A stretch of DNA of 34,251 nucleotides, taken from the NCBI GenBank assembly GCA_031284645.1, contig JAITXS010000195.1:1-34251 (forward strand), written 5' to 3'. This document shows, in pieces, positions 16,518-24,814 of this stretch. Below the pieces are notes generated by a model. The model had not been told where the DNA came from, made no database searches, and was given only the letters and a program-made list of their open reading frames with translations. The stretch comes from Spirochaetaceae bacterium. GTDB lineage: Bacteria; Spirochaetota; Spirochaetia; Treponematales; Breznakiellaceae. The first letter of the stretch is position 1. Each line of letters opens with the position of its first letter. Position numbers and translations under genes: made by a program.

Positions 16518-16634
16518 TTTTGGGTACAGTTCTTATCAGTAATCCTGTACCATACCCAATTCCCCTGACCTTTTGCTTCGGGTCTCTTACCCTAAATATC
16601 TTACTTTTTTCAGCTCTTTTTCTCCATAATCCGC

Positions 16635-16663
16635 TTGACTGTTTTTAAAAGATTGATTATTAT
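16635..16663 (+). promoter_or_regulatory. Promoter of the efflux operon
   Basis: TTGACT (16635-16640), a 17-bp spacer and TATTAT (16658-16663) form a near-consensus promoter. Transcription should begin near 16670, leaving a leader of only about 14 bases and no recognisable ribosome site before the TetR ATG. Confidence 0.65.
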
Positions 16664-16683
16664 GTTAACGAACGGTCGGAAAC
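16664..16683 (+). promoter_or_regulatory. TetR-type operator candidate
   Basis: GTTAACGAACGGTCGGAAAC is an imperfect palindrome (14 of 20 positions symmetrical). Its ACGAACGGTCG core resembles operators of TetR-family regulators. It overlaps the predicted transcription start and abuts the ATG, so the regulator probably represses its own operon. Confidence 0.55.
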
Positions 16684-17898
16684 ATGACAAACGATGAAAT
16701 TATAAAAACAACTTTTCGGGTTTGGGGAGAATCCCTGTATCAATCCACAAGTTTAAGCGATGTGGCGTCGGCGCTTGGAGTTACCAAGCCCGCGCTTTAT
16801 CGTCATTTTAAAAATAAAGACCTGCTTCTCGGGGCAATGTACAGCTCGTTTTATGATCGTTTTGCCGAATTTATACGTGCCGATTATGAATTTTGTCTTA
16901 AATGCAATGATGAAATCGAAAAAGAACTGCGGATTGCGCGGGTTATCGCAGAATATTTGGCGCGTAACAGGGAGGATTTCCTTTTCGGTGTGATACTGGT
17001 TCACGGCAATCAGGAAACCGGGTTTAATTTCTTAAAACAGTTGCAAAAACGGGGAGTGGATATGCTTAAAGTGTTTCCCCAAAGTTCTGAATCAGCTATT
17101 CATCCCCCGGATTTTCAGCTTGTTTTGACAACGGTCTACTTTATGCTTGCTGCTTTTCATAAAAATAGAGCGAAAAACAACGTAACGTCTCTTGGGGATG
17201 AGATTCTTTCTGTCTTTGTCGATCAGGTTGAAGAACGGATTTGCACAGGACTTGCCCTTCCGGCGGAAAAAATTAACGCCCTTGACTATGAGTCCCTTGA
17301 AAAAGCAGTCGTTTTTTCGCCGTGTACTTGTACGGGTAATGAAACCAATAAAATCATAGAAGCGGTTATCGGCGCACTTGCCGAGGCGGGCCCCTGGAAA
17401 TTTTCAATGGAGATGGTGGCAAAACGTTCGGGGCTTTCAAAAAGCAGTCTCTACTCTCATTTTGAAAGTAAAGAGGAAATGTTAAAGGAAGCGCTCTATG
17501 GCGAAATCGGGAGGGTCACTTCTTACGCGGAACATTGTTCTCTTTTGTCAAAACAGCCTGAAGAACAGCTCTACCTGACGCTTATTGGTATTGTCGCGTA
17601 TCTTCGAAAAAAAAGTGAAGTCCTGTTAATCTTTGACCGTTTTCGAACACGCCGTCCGGTGTTCAAAACGGATAAATGCGGGAAGGGAAAGTTTACTGCG
17701 CAAATCCACCGGACTTTTTCGCAGATTAAAAACGCGGACGGAACTTTGATGATAAGCGAGCGCAATACTGAGTGGATTTTATTTTTAATTGTAAATCTCT
17801 TGCAGCGCCGTCAAGCGGGGATGAGTTACGCGGATATTCCGAATGAAAGTTTCAGAATGCTTTTCCGGTTTATAGCGCGCGGACTCAAGAATATGTAA
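16684..17898 (+). CDS. Tandem TetR-family regulator with two DNA-binding domains
   Basis: The 404-aa protein contains two TetR N-domains. The first HTH spans about 22-45 (TSLSDVASALGVTKPALYRH) and the second about 239-262 (FSMEMVAKRSGLSKSSLYSH). Each is followed by a roughly 150-residue helical section that could be a ligand and dimer domain. Ordinary TetR proteins are about 200 aa, so this is a head-to-tail fusion, perhaps working as a single-chain pseudo-dimer or able to read two ligands. A CTCTG-type cysteine pair lies in the linker (PCTCTG). It opens the efflux operon, 32 bases before the TolC gene, and very likely represses it until a pump substrate binds. Confidence 0.88.
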   Translation: MTNDEIIKTTFRVWGESLYQSTSLSDVASALGVTKPALYRHFKNKDLLLGAMYSSFYDRFAEFIRADYEFCLKCNDEIEKELRIARVIAEYLARNREDFLFGVILVHGNQETGFNFLKQLQKRGVDMLKVFPQSSESAIHPPDFQLVLTTVYFMLAAFHKNRAKNNVTSLGDEILSVFVDQVEERICTGLALPAEKINALDYESLEKAVVFSPCTCTGNETNKIIEAVIGALAEAGPWKFSMEMVAKRSGLSKSSLYSHFESKEEMLKEALYGEIGRVTSYAEHCSLLSKQPEEQLYLTLIGIVAYLRKKSEVLLIFDRFRTRRPVFKTDKCGKGKFTAQIHRTFSQIKNADGTLMISERNTEWILFLIVNLLQRRQAGMSYADIPNESFRMLFRFIARGLKNM

Positions 17899-17930
17899 CT
17901 AATGTAACAAAATAGAGGTTAATTATAGGT

Positions 17931-19340
17931 ATGAAAAAAAATCTTTTTTTTAGCGTATTGTTTTTTGCCGCAGCTTCCCTTTTCGCACAAAATGACGAAC
18001 AGGCCGACCTTGCGCAAGCGGCAGAGACCGGAGGAGACAGCCCTAAAACCGCAGTGCCCGTAAAAACGCTTACTATTGACGAAGCGGTTTCACTGGCTAT
18101 CGTACAGAATCTGAATCTTGAAGCCGTCGGAATCGGAACTGAAACAAAAAAACGGGCTGCCGACTTTGCGTGGAATAATTTTTTGCCGACCGTAGGGTTT
18201 TCAGGGGGCTTGAGCGCGGCAAACACGGCACCTAAAGCGCTTGCCTTAACTCCTTCGGGGCCGACAATGGCGGAAGGCTCCCGTTGGACAATGAACGGAG
18301 CCCTTCAGATTCAATGGCAGGGCCTAAATATCGCGATGATCGAAGGCATCAAGAAAATTCGTGAGGATTATACGGTCGGTGCCCTGAGTTTTCAAAAAGC
18401 TAAAATTCAGCTTGAAAGGGAAATCAGGAAACTCTATTTGCAAATTTTGCTGCTTGAAGAGAATCTGAAAGTCCAGGAACAGAACCTTCAGCTAGCCGAG
18501 CAAAACTTTAAGATGTCAGATTCCCGTTACCGGGCCGGTCTTTCCAGCGAATTGACGCTCCTTCAGGCGCGGGTGGACCGTGATCGTCTTATTCCCGCTG
18601 TTAATCAGGTTAACGACAATATAAAAATTGCCCGGGCGAACCTTGCCGTACAGCTTGGCCTTCCGTATGACACGGAGTTTAAATTGATGTCCGTTGACTT
18701 GGGTAATTTTGATGTTTCGCTTGACGTTCAGGAATTGATTGCAAAAGCCGCCGGAAACAAGCCTGATATTATGGAATTGCAGGCAAATATTACGGCAACA
18801 AAAAGCGCCCGCACGGCACTTGCCTTGCAAACATGGACGCCGAACCTGAATATCGGCTGGAATGTGACACCGACAAACAGCGATCCGTTTGGCTCTACCA
18901 GCACGTGGACGGACAGGGGAAGCTTGAGCCTTTCGCTTAACTGGGCGCTTAACGGCTTGCTCCCGTTTACTAAAGAAGGAAACGCGATAAAAAACATGGA
19001 TGATACGCTCAAAACCCTTGATATCAACCTTGCCCAGATGATTCGCGGTGCGGAAGTTGAGGTCTACAACACGGTGTTTACCATCAATCAGGCGCGATCT
19101 TCGGCAGAGACTCAACAGAAAACCGTGGATTTGGCGCAGAGGACATACGAATTGACATCTCAGGCATTTCAGGCGGGCTTAACGGAATTACTACAGCTGA
19201 GCAATGCACAAAATCAGTTAAGTCAGGCTCAGGTGGGTGTTTTGCAGCAGCGCTTTAACTTTTTAATAGGAATTATTGACTTGGAATACGCTATAGGGGC
19301 ACCGTTTGGAACTCTGATGAAAAAACAATCGGCGAATTAA
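17931..19340 (+). CDS. TolC-like outer membrane efflux protein
   Basis: The protein starts with a clear signal peptide (KKNLFFSVLFFAAASLFA). The 469 aa contain the duplicated OEP helix-strand pattern: LTIDEAVSLAIVQNLNLEA, then a long helical stretch with LLEENLKVQEQNLQLAEQNFKM, and a matching second half ending QAGLTELLQLSNAQNQLSQAQ. It forms the trimeric channel that carries pump substrates across the outer membrane. It lies between its probable repressor and the adaptor, 26 bases before the latter. The adjacent RND pump makes it a dedicated exit duct. Confidence 0.92.
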   Translation: MKKNLFFSVLFFAAASLFAQNDEQADLAQAAETGGDSPKTAVPVKTLTIDEAVSLAIVQNLNLEAVGIGTETKKRAADFAWNNFLPTVGFSGGLSAANTAPKALALTPSGPTMAEGSRWTMNGALQIQWQGLNIAMIEGIKKIREDYTVGALSFQKAKIQLEREIRKLYLQILLLEENLKVQEQNLQLAEQNFKMSDSRYRAGLSSELTLLQARVDRDRLIPAVNQVNDNIKIARANLAVQLGLPYDTEFKLMSVDLGNFDVSLDVQELIAKAAGNKPDIMELQANITATKSARTALALQTWTPNLNIGWNVTPTNSDPFGSTSTWTDRGSLSLSLNWALNGLLPFTKEGNAIKNMDDTLKTLDINLAQMIRGAEVEVYNTVFTINQARSSAETQQKTVDLAQRTYELTSQAFQAGLTELLQLSNAQNQLSQAQVGVLQQRFNFLIGIIDLEYAIGAPFGTLMKKQSAN

Positions 19341-19366
19341 GACGCGCAAATAGAGAGAGGTAAAAA

Positions 19367-20338
19367 ATGAAAAGATTAAAAAAAACATTATTGACTGTGG
19401 TCACTGTATTTACGTTTGTGCTTGCCGGATGCTCCGGACAGAACAGTAAAGCAGGAGGAACAGGAGGCAAAGGCGCTGCGGGGGATATTCCGGTCTTTGC
19501 GGTTAATACCACGCTTGCCATGCAAGGGTCTATCAGTGATTATATTGAATTGGCAGGAGATTTAATCGCAAGCTCAACAGTAGATACTTTTTCGGATGCA
19601 GCGGGGAAAATTACCCGACTTTTTGTTTCCGTGGGAAGCCGGATTTCAAAAGGAGATCCTATCGCCACGGTTGACCCGTCCAAACCCGGTATGAGTTATG
19701 TCCTCCATACTGCGCGTTCCCCGATATCAGGTACGGTTGTCGGATTACCTGCGGAAGTCGGCATGACGATTCAGTCGTCAACTCCGCTTGCCAAGATAGC
19801 AGGCGGCGGCGGGCTGGAAGTTCAGCTCTATATTCCGGAGCGTTTTATTTCAAAAATCAGACGCGGGCTTCCCTGCCAAATCAGCCTTGACGCCTATCCG
19901 GGAGAGCTTTTCCGCGGAAGCGTCAGCGAGGTAAGTCCCACTGTGGATATCGCCTCGCGTACTGAAATGATCAAGGTGAATGTCGATAATTCGAGTTCCC
20001 GTTTAAAGGTCGGAATGTTTGCCAAAGTAAAGATTATCACGGAAAGCAAGGCGGATATAGTCAAAATACCTGCCGCATCGGTTATTCAGCGGGGAGGGGA
20101 AAATATTGTGTTCGTTATTACACCTGACCCTACGGATTCAAATTACCATATTGCCCGACAAATTAACGTTACACCGGGTATCCTGATTGATAATGTTGTT
20201 GAAATACAGTCGGGTCTTGAGGCCGGGGACGAAGTTGTGAGTAAGGGAATGAGCCTTTTAAACGAAGGCGTACGTGTTAATGTTATTCAGAAGGAAGGCG
20301 GCGCCAGTTCTTCAGCCGGTGAGGGAGAACGGAAATGA
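19367..20338 (+). CDS. RND efflux periplasmic adaptor (membrane fusion lipoprotein)
   Basis: A signal peptide with lipobox LAGC (Cys22) anchors this 323-aa adaptor. It shows the beta-barrel and lipoyl parts of HlyD/AcrA proteins: AGKITRLFVSVGSRISKGDP for the first lipoyl half, RSPISGTVVGLPAEVGMTI for the second, and ILIDNVVEIQSGLEAGDEVV for the membrane-proximal domain. The helical hairpin between the lipoyl halves is very short, since the two motifs are about 30 residues apart, as in some metal and spirochaete adaptors. AGAGAGG precedes the ATG. The stop overlaps the RND start by ATGA. Confidence 0.92.
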   Translation: MKRLKKTLLTVVTVFTFVLAGCSGQNSKAGGTGGKGAAGDIPVFAVNTTLAMQGSISDYIELAGDLIASSTVDTFSDAAGKITRLFVSVGSRISKGDPIATVDPSKPGMSYVLHTARSPISGTVVGLPAEVGMTIQSSTPLAKIAGGGGLEVQLYIPERFISKIRRGLPCQISLDAYPGELFRGSVSEVSPTVDIASRTEMIKVNVDNSSSRLKVGMFAKVKIITESKADIVKIPAASVIQRGGENIVFVITPDPTDSNYHIARQINVTPGILIDNVVEIQSGLEAGDEVVSKGMSLLNEGVRVNVIQKEGGASSSAGEGERK

Positions 20339-23300
20339 GCATAGCTAAATCAGTTATTTCAAGGCCGGTAACTTTTTTTATCATTTTTGTGCTTTTTGTT
20401 GGTTTGGGTATATTCGCGCTTTTCCACCTGCCCATTGATCTTCTTCCCGAAATAAACCCTCCGTATATTATGGTTATGACCACCTATGCCGGCGCAGGCC
20501 CCGAAGAAGTCGAGCGTTCGGTAACGCGGCCCCTGGAACAGGCGCTCTCCAGTGTTTCAAGTTTGGAAAAAATCACCTCTTCCTCGTCAAAAGGTTCAAG
20601 CCAGATTGTACTGCAATTTACTTTTGGCACGAATCTTATAGACTCAACGAATATGGTTCGGGACGCTATAGAACGGATAAAACGCCTCTTGCCCGATACA
20701 TCGGACGCTCCCCTCATTATCAGAATTGACCCGTCGATGATGCCGGTCGCCAGCTATATGGTTTCTTCGGAGATACGAAGTCCCGAAGACCTCTATCAAA
20801 TCGCGACCGATACGATATCAACCCGTATGGAACAGAGCCCTGGCGTGGCCTCGGCTACGGTGAACGGCGGACGAAAAAAAATCATCCGCGTTGATTTTCC
20901 TGAATCCCGCCTTGAGGCGTATAATCTTACCATAACACAGATACAACAGATGATTGCCGCTCAAAACACCCAGATCGGCGCGGGTACTGTTACCGAAAAT
21001 AATATTTCTTATATTTTAACAACTATGGGAGAGTATACATCCCTTGAGGATATCAGAAAGACGGTTATCTCTTATGTCCCCAGCGGTAAAGGCGATTCTA
21101 TCGGGATTTTTCTTGGCGACATCGCCAATGTTTACGAAGGATATCAAGACGCGACAAGCGCGATCTTTGTAAACGGACAGCCGGCTATCGGAATTTCAAT
21201 TCAGAAACAGAGCGGTACAAACTCGGTTAGTGTTGTTGACGATCTTCGTGCACGTATCCCCGGAATTCAGAAAGCACTCCCCGGTGATATAAAAATAAGC
21301 GAGACCTATAGTACAACCGACATGATAAAAAGAACCATTGGGGCGGTTATCTCAAGCGTTATTTCGGGCGTTATCCTTGCCGTTCTTGTGCTTTTTGTTT
21401 TCTTCCGCCAGATCAAACCAACCCTTGTTATCGCGATTAGTATGCCGGTTTCAATGATAGTTACAATTATGCTGATGTACTTTGCCGGTCTTACCTTAAA
21501 CCTGATGACACTTGCCGGTCTCTACCTTGGCTTGGGTATGCTCGTTGATAACTCTATCGTTGTTTTGGAGAATATCTATCATTATCGGGAAAAGGGCGCG
21601 AAACTCCGTCCGGCGGCAATTTTGGGAACAACGGAAATGATCGTGGCAATCAGCGCATCTACGCTGACGACTATCGTTATTTTTGCCCCGCTGATTATGT
21701 TTCAGAGTATGCTGGAAGTACAGGGCGAAATGTTTGCGGGCCTTGCGTTCACTATTGTTATTTCGCTTGCCATTTCTCTGTTAACCGCTATCTTTCTTGT
21801 ACCTATCCTCTGCTCACACTTTTTCCCGCTGGTAACAAGAAAACAAAAACCGCTTACCGGCCCCTTGTCGGGCATAGATCGGGTCATCGCGCGCTTTCTT
21901 ATCAACCTTGAGAATAATTACCGAAAAATCGTTGATAAAATACTACGGCATAAACTTAGGACTATCATCATTATCTTTATCCTTTTTGCCGGAGCCATCG
22001 CGCTGGTACCTGTTACCGGCTATGTCTTTATGCCGCAGCAGGAACAAGATTCGGTTAACGTTCGGGTAACCCTGCCCCTGGGTACCCCGATTGAGGAGAC
22101 AAGCGATTGGCTTGCACGACTTGAGGAGATTGCCAAGAGAGAAGTTATTTATAACGGGGAAATCGCCTATAAAAGAATCATGATTAATGTCGGCGGCGGC
22201 AGGTTGGGAAGCGCCGGTTCCTCGAATTCGGGAACCTTGCAAGTTATCCTGCCGGATTACAAGGATAGAAAGCTCCACGAGGATGATGTAAAAACGATAC
22301 TGCGGCGCCATTTTAACGACTTTCCGGGCGCAATCTTCCAGTTCCAGTCCGGCTGGGGCGGCGGCGGCATGGGCGGTAATCCCGTGGATATTATGATAAA
22401 AACAGACGATTTAAAGCATGGTAAAGAAATTGCCGATCAGATCGTTGCGCTGCTCAAAGAACGGATACCGGAAGCCACCGAGCCGCAGATCGATATGCAG
22501 GACGGTCTGCCTCAGCTTGAAATTGAGCTTGACAGGCAAAGAATGTACGCGCTTGGCCTGAACGCCTACAATGTGGGTAACGAGATAAAAGCGGCGGTAG
22601 ACGGGCTTGTTGCCTCAAAATATTCCGAGGCAGGAACCGATTACGACATAGTTCTGCGTTATGCAGAAAATGACCGGAATTCCCGGCCCGCCCTTGATCA
22701 TGTCTTTGTTAAAAATTCAGCGGGGAAACGTATTCCTGTTTCCAATTTCGCCGGATTTAAGGAAGGCATCGGCCCGGTTACGATTAAGCGTGAAGGGCAG
22801 AGCCGCGTCATCCATATTACGGCGGGCGTCCTGTCCGGCACATCGCTTAATGTTATCGAGGACAAGGTACGCAGTCTTATTGCTGCGGAGATCCCCGCCG
22901 AAGACGACCTGATTATTGAATTTGGCGGAGACAGCGCCGAAATGCAGAAGACCGTCAAGGCGTTTATGCTCATTCTTCTGGTTGCCGTTTTTCTTGTATT
23001 CGGCGTTATGGCAGCTCAGTTTGAGTCGTTTAAAGACCCCTTTATCATTCTTTTTACGATACCGCTTTCAATTATCGGTGTTGTTGCAATTTATCTGATA
23101 ACCGGTGACAAGTTTAATGTGCTTACCGCCGTGGGTATTCTTGTTTTAATCGGTGTTATCGTAAATAACGGCATCGTTCTTGTGGACTACACGAATTTAC
23201 TTCGTAAGCGCGGCTACAGTCTTCACGATGCCTGTGTTGAGGCTGCCGGAAACCGCCTGCGCCCGATTTTAATGTCAACGCTTACCACGGTACTGGGGCT

Positions 23301-23619
23301 TGCGCCGCTTGCCTTTCTTCCGGGCGAAGGAACCGAACTTGTCGCGCCGATTGGAAAAACAGTTTTCGGCGGCTTGACATTCGGTACACTGATGACCCTC
23401 TTTTTAATGCCGACCGTGTACGCGATTCTGAACAAGCATGACGACGCCCGAAAAATGAAACGCGAAGCCCGGCGGGAAGGCATAGCTCTTGGTCTTAAAG
23501 GCAAGGCTCTGCGAGAGCAGACTAAAGAAACTGAGCAACATATACTGGAAGAAGAAGCGCGCGAAGAGGAAGAATGGAAAGCAGGTGATGCTCACACAAA
23601 AACGGGAGACAAGCAATGA
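20335..23619 (+). CDS. RND-family efflux pump (AcrB-type inner membrane transporter)
   Basis: The 1,094-aa protein has 12 expected membrane helices and two large periplasmic loops. It begins with the family signature SVISRPVTFFIIFVLFVGLG and includes the TM4 segment GLGMLVDNSIVVLENIY, where D405-N406 match the AcrB D407-D408 pair. TM10 reads VIVNNGIVLVDYTN, with Asn where AcrB has Lys940. Pumps of the HAE1 type export hydrophobic compounds using protons. The C-terminus carries a long charged cytoplasmic tail (about 1040-1094, rich in Glu, Lys and Arg) not typical of AcrB. The gene is coupled by ATGA on both sides. Confidence 0.94.
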   Translation: MSIAKSVISRPVTFFIIFVLFVGLGIFALFHLPIDLLPEINPPYIMVMTTYAGAGPEEVERSVTRPLEQALSSVSSLEKITSSSSKGSSQIVLQFTFGTNLIDSTNMVRDAIERIKRLLPDTSDAPLIIRIDPSMMPVASYMVSSEIRSPEDLYQIATDTISTRMEQSPGVASATVNGGRKKIIRVDFPESRLEAYNLTITQIQQMIAAQNTQIGAGTVTENNISYILTTMGEYTSLEDIRKTVISYVPSGKGDSIGIFLGDIANVYEGYQDATSAIFVNGQPAIGISIQKQSGTNSVSVVDDLRARIPGIQKALPGDIKISETYSTTDMIKRTIGAVISSVISGVILAVLVLFVFFRQIKPTLVIAISMPVSMIVTIMLMYFAGLTLNLMTLAGLYLGLGMLVDNSIVVLENIYHYREKGAKLRPAAILGTTEMIVAISASTLTTIVIFAPLIMFQSMLEVQGEMFAGLAFTIVISLAISLLTAIFLVPILCSHFFPLVTRKQKPLTGPLSGIDRVIARFLINLENNYRKIVDKILRHKLRTIIIIFILFAGAIALVPVTGYVFMPQQEQDSVNVRVTLPLGTPIEETSDWLARLEEIAKREVIYNGEIAYKRIMINVGGGRLGSAGSSNSGTLQVILPDYKDRKLHEDDVKTILRRHFNDFPGAIFQFQSGWGGGGMGGNPVDIMIKTDDLKHGKEIADQIVALLKERIPEATEPQIDMQDGLPQLEIELDRQRMYALGLNAYNVGNEIKAAVDGLVASKYSEAGTDYDIVLRYAENDRNSRPALDHVFVKNSAGKRIPVSNFAGFKEGIGPVTIKREGQSRVIHITAGVLSGTSLNVIEDKVRSLIAAEIPAEDDLIIEFGGDSAEMQKTVKAFMLILLVAVFLVFGVMAAQFESFKDPFIILFTIPLSIIGVVAIYLITGDKFNVLTAVGILVLIGVIVNNGIVLVDYTNLLRKRGYSLHDACVEAAGNRLRPILMSTLTTVLGLAPLAFLPGEGTELVAPIGKTVFGGLTFGTLMTLFLMPTVYAILNKHDDARKMKREARREGIALGLKGKALREQTKETEQHILEEEAREEEEWKAGDAHTKTGDKQ

Positions 23620-23897
23620 TACGTGTTGAAATTATAGCAAACCGCTCAATTGAAGATAATATCCACGATGCTTTGCGCGCCGCGGATGCCGCCAAATTCT
23701 ATACGATGATTCCTGTGGTACACGGCGTTGGTATTCAAGGGCCCCGTATGGGGGACTCTGTGTGGCCCGAAGAAAATTTTATGATGATCGTGTGGTGTGA
23801 GGAAGACGAGGCGCGCCGTATCGTAAAGGCACTGGACTCGGTCAAAGCCCAATATCCCAACGAGGGAATTACAATTTTTGGTGCACCTCCGGCGTAG
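23616..23897 (+). CDS. PII-like small regulatory protein linked to the RND pump
   Basis: The 93-aa product (MIRVEIIANRSIEDNIHDAL to NEGITIFGAPPA) has the beta-alpha-beta, beta-alpha-beta pattern of the PII/GlnB-like fold: strand RVEIIANR, helix, strand with GVGIQGPRMGD, strand FMMIVWC, helix EDEARRIVKALDSV, and final strand. The PII T-loop is short. The ATG overlaps the RND stop (ATGA), so it is made with the pump. Small PII-like proteins (PG0823-like or DUF3240-type) occur beside RND pumps in other bacteria; this one may sense the pump or a nucleotide. The fold call is an inference from pattern only. Confidence 0.6.
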   Translation: MIRVEIIANRSIEDNIHDALRAADAAKFYTMIPVVHGVGIQGPRMGDSVWPEENFMMIVWCEEDEARRIVKALDSVKAQYPNEGITIFGAPPA

Positions 23898-24218
23898 GGG
23901 CCGCAGTCTGCGTTTAAGAAACACCTGTCCCTGTTCACGGTGACAGGTGCTCCGAAGCGTTCCGATACACGGTTTTGCTGTATCAGGACTATGGAGGAGA
24001 TATCCTGCCATTCTAAAACCTTTACCCCGTGCCCATCATCCGTGGTGCTTCGGGGTATGGGGCTTAGGAATGATCAGCTTGCTGCTACCCAAGACCTGCG
24101 GCTCATCTTCTTTTTTCGTATCGCCAAGATGGGATCGTGCCTTGCGATGGCTCTTGTTGCGTTTAAGAAAGCGCGTTATCATTAAACAAACATTCTTTTT
24201 ATACCAGGAAGGGATACT
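23898..24218 (+). other. Structured intergenic region after the efflux operon
   Basis: No gene is supported. CACCTGTC (23922-23929) pairs perfectly with GACAGGTG (23942-23949), a likely end for the efflux transcript although no T run follows. The 13-mer TGCGTTTAAGAAA occurs at 23909-23921 and again at 24158-24170. Between them lie a CGGGGTATGGGGCTTAGG segment like the G-rich intergenic sequence near clpB and several short stems (ACCCCGTGCC to GGTGCTTCGGGGT). The region could encode a small RNA. Confidence 0.45.
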
Positions 24219-24800
24219 ATGAAAAACACGAAAAAATTCTTTTTTCTCGGTTTGATTGTTGCAGTGATTGCTGTCGCCTGTGAAAAACCGCCGACAGAAG
24301 CAATGGACAAAGCGGCGGCGGCGGTAACAAGAGTAGAAAATGATATTGATGTGCAAGTATATGCCTCGAACAATATCGCAAAAATTCGGGATATGCTCAA
24401 GAATATGAGGACGGAAGCTAACCAGAAGCGCTATGCTCAGGCCCGTCAGTTGGCAGCGGATATCATTGACTTTGCCGATAAGGTGATTGCCGAAGGCAAG
24501 AGTGCGGCAGCCCGTTTGCACGATGATGCGGCAAACGCGCTTGACCTGATGGAAAATGCCATACGAGAGACGCAGACAACGCTCGAAGACGCCCGTAAAG
24601 CGAAACAACAGGGGCTTAAATTCGATGAGCTTGATAATGATTTTACCGGTGCACAATCCGGTGCGGAACAGGCAAGGCTCGAGAACAATGAAAAACGTTA
24701 CCGCGAGGCGATAGATACCAGTGAAGGTGTCCGTTCGGCTCTTGGTTCCATCACGGCAAAAATCGGAGAGGCAAGTCTCTCTCAGTCAAGAAAGAAGTAA
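24219..24800 (+). CDS. Helical lipoprotein, 193 aa, DUF4398-like
   Basis: The signal peptide ends VAVACEK with lipid cysteine at residue 21. The mature protein is rich in Ala, Glu, Lys and Asp, and almost entirely helical, with recurring A-x-x-L/D-A patterns (QLAADIIDFADKVIAEGKSAAARL). This resembles spirochaete DUF4398-type lipoproteins found in the envelope, but the match is by appearance. AGGAAGGG precedes the ATG. It ends 14 bases before the LivH start and could be co-transcribed with it. Confidence 0.65.
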   Translation: MKNTKKFFFLGLIVAVIAVACEKPPTEAMDKAAAAVTRVENDIDVQVYASNNIAKIRDMLKNMRTEANQKRYAQARQLAADIIDFADKVIAEGKSAAARLHDDAANALDLMENAIRETQTTLEDARKAKQQGLKFDELDNDFTGAQSGAEQARLENNEKRYREAIDTSEGVRSALGSITAKIGEASLSQSRKK

Positions 24801-24814
24801 AAAGGGGTAAACAG

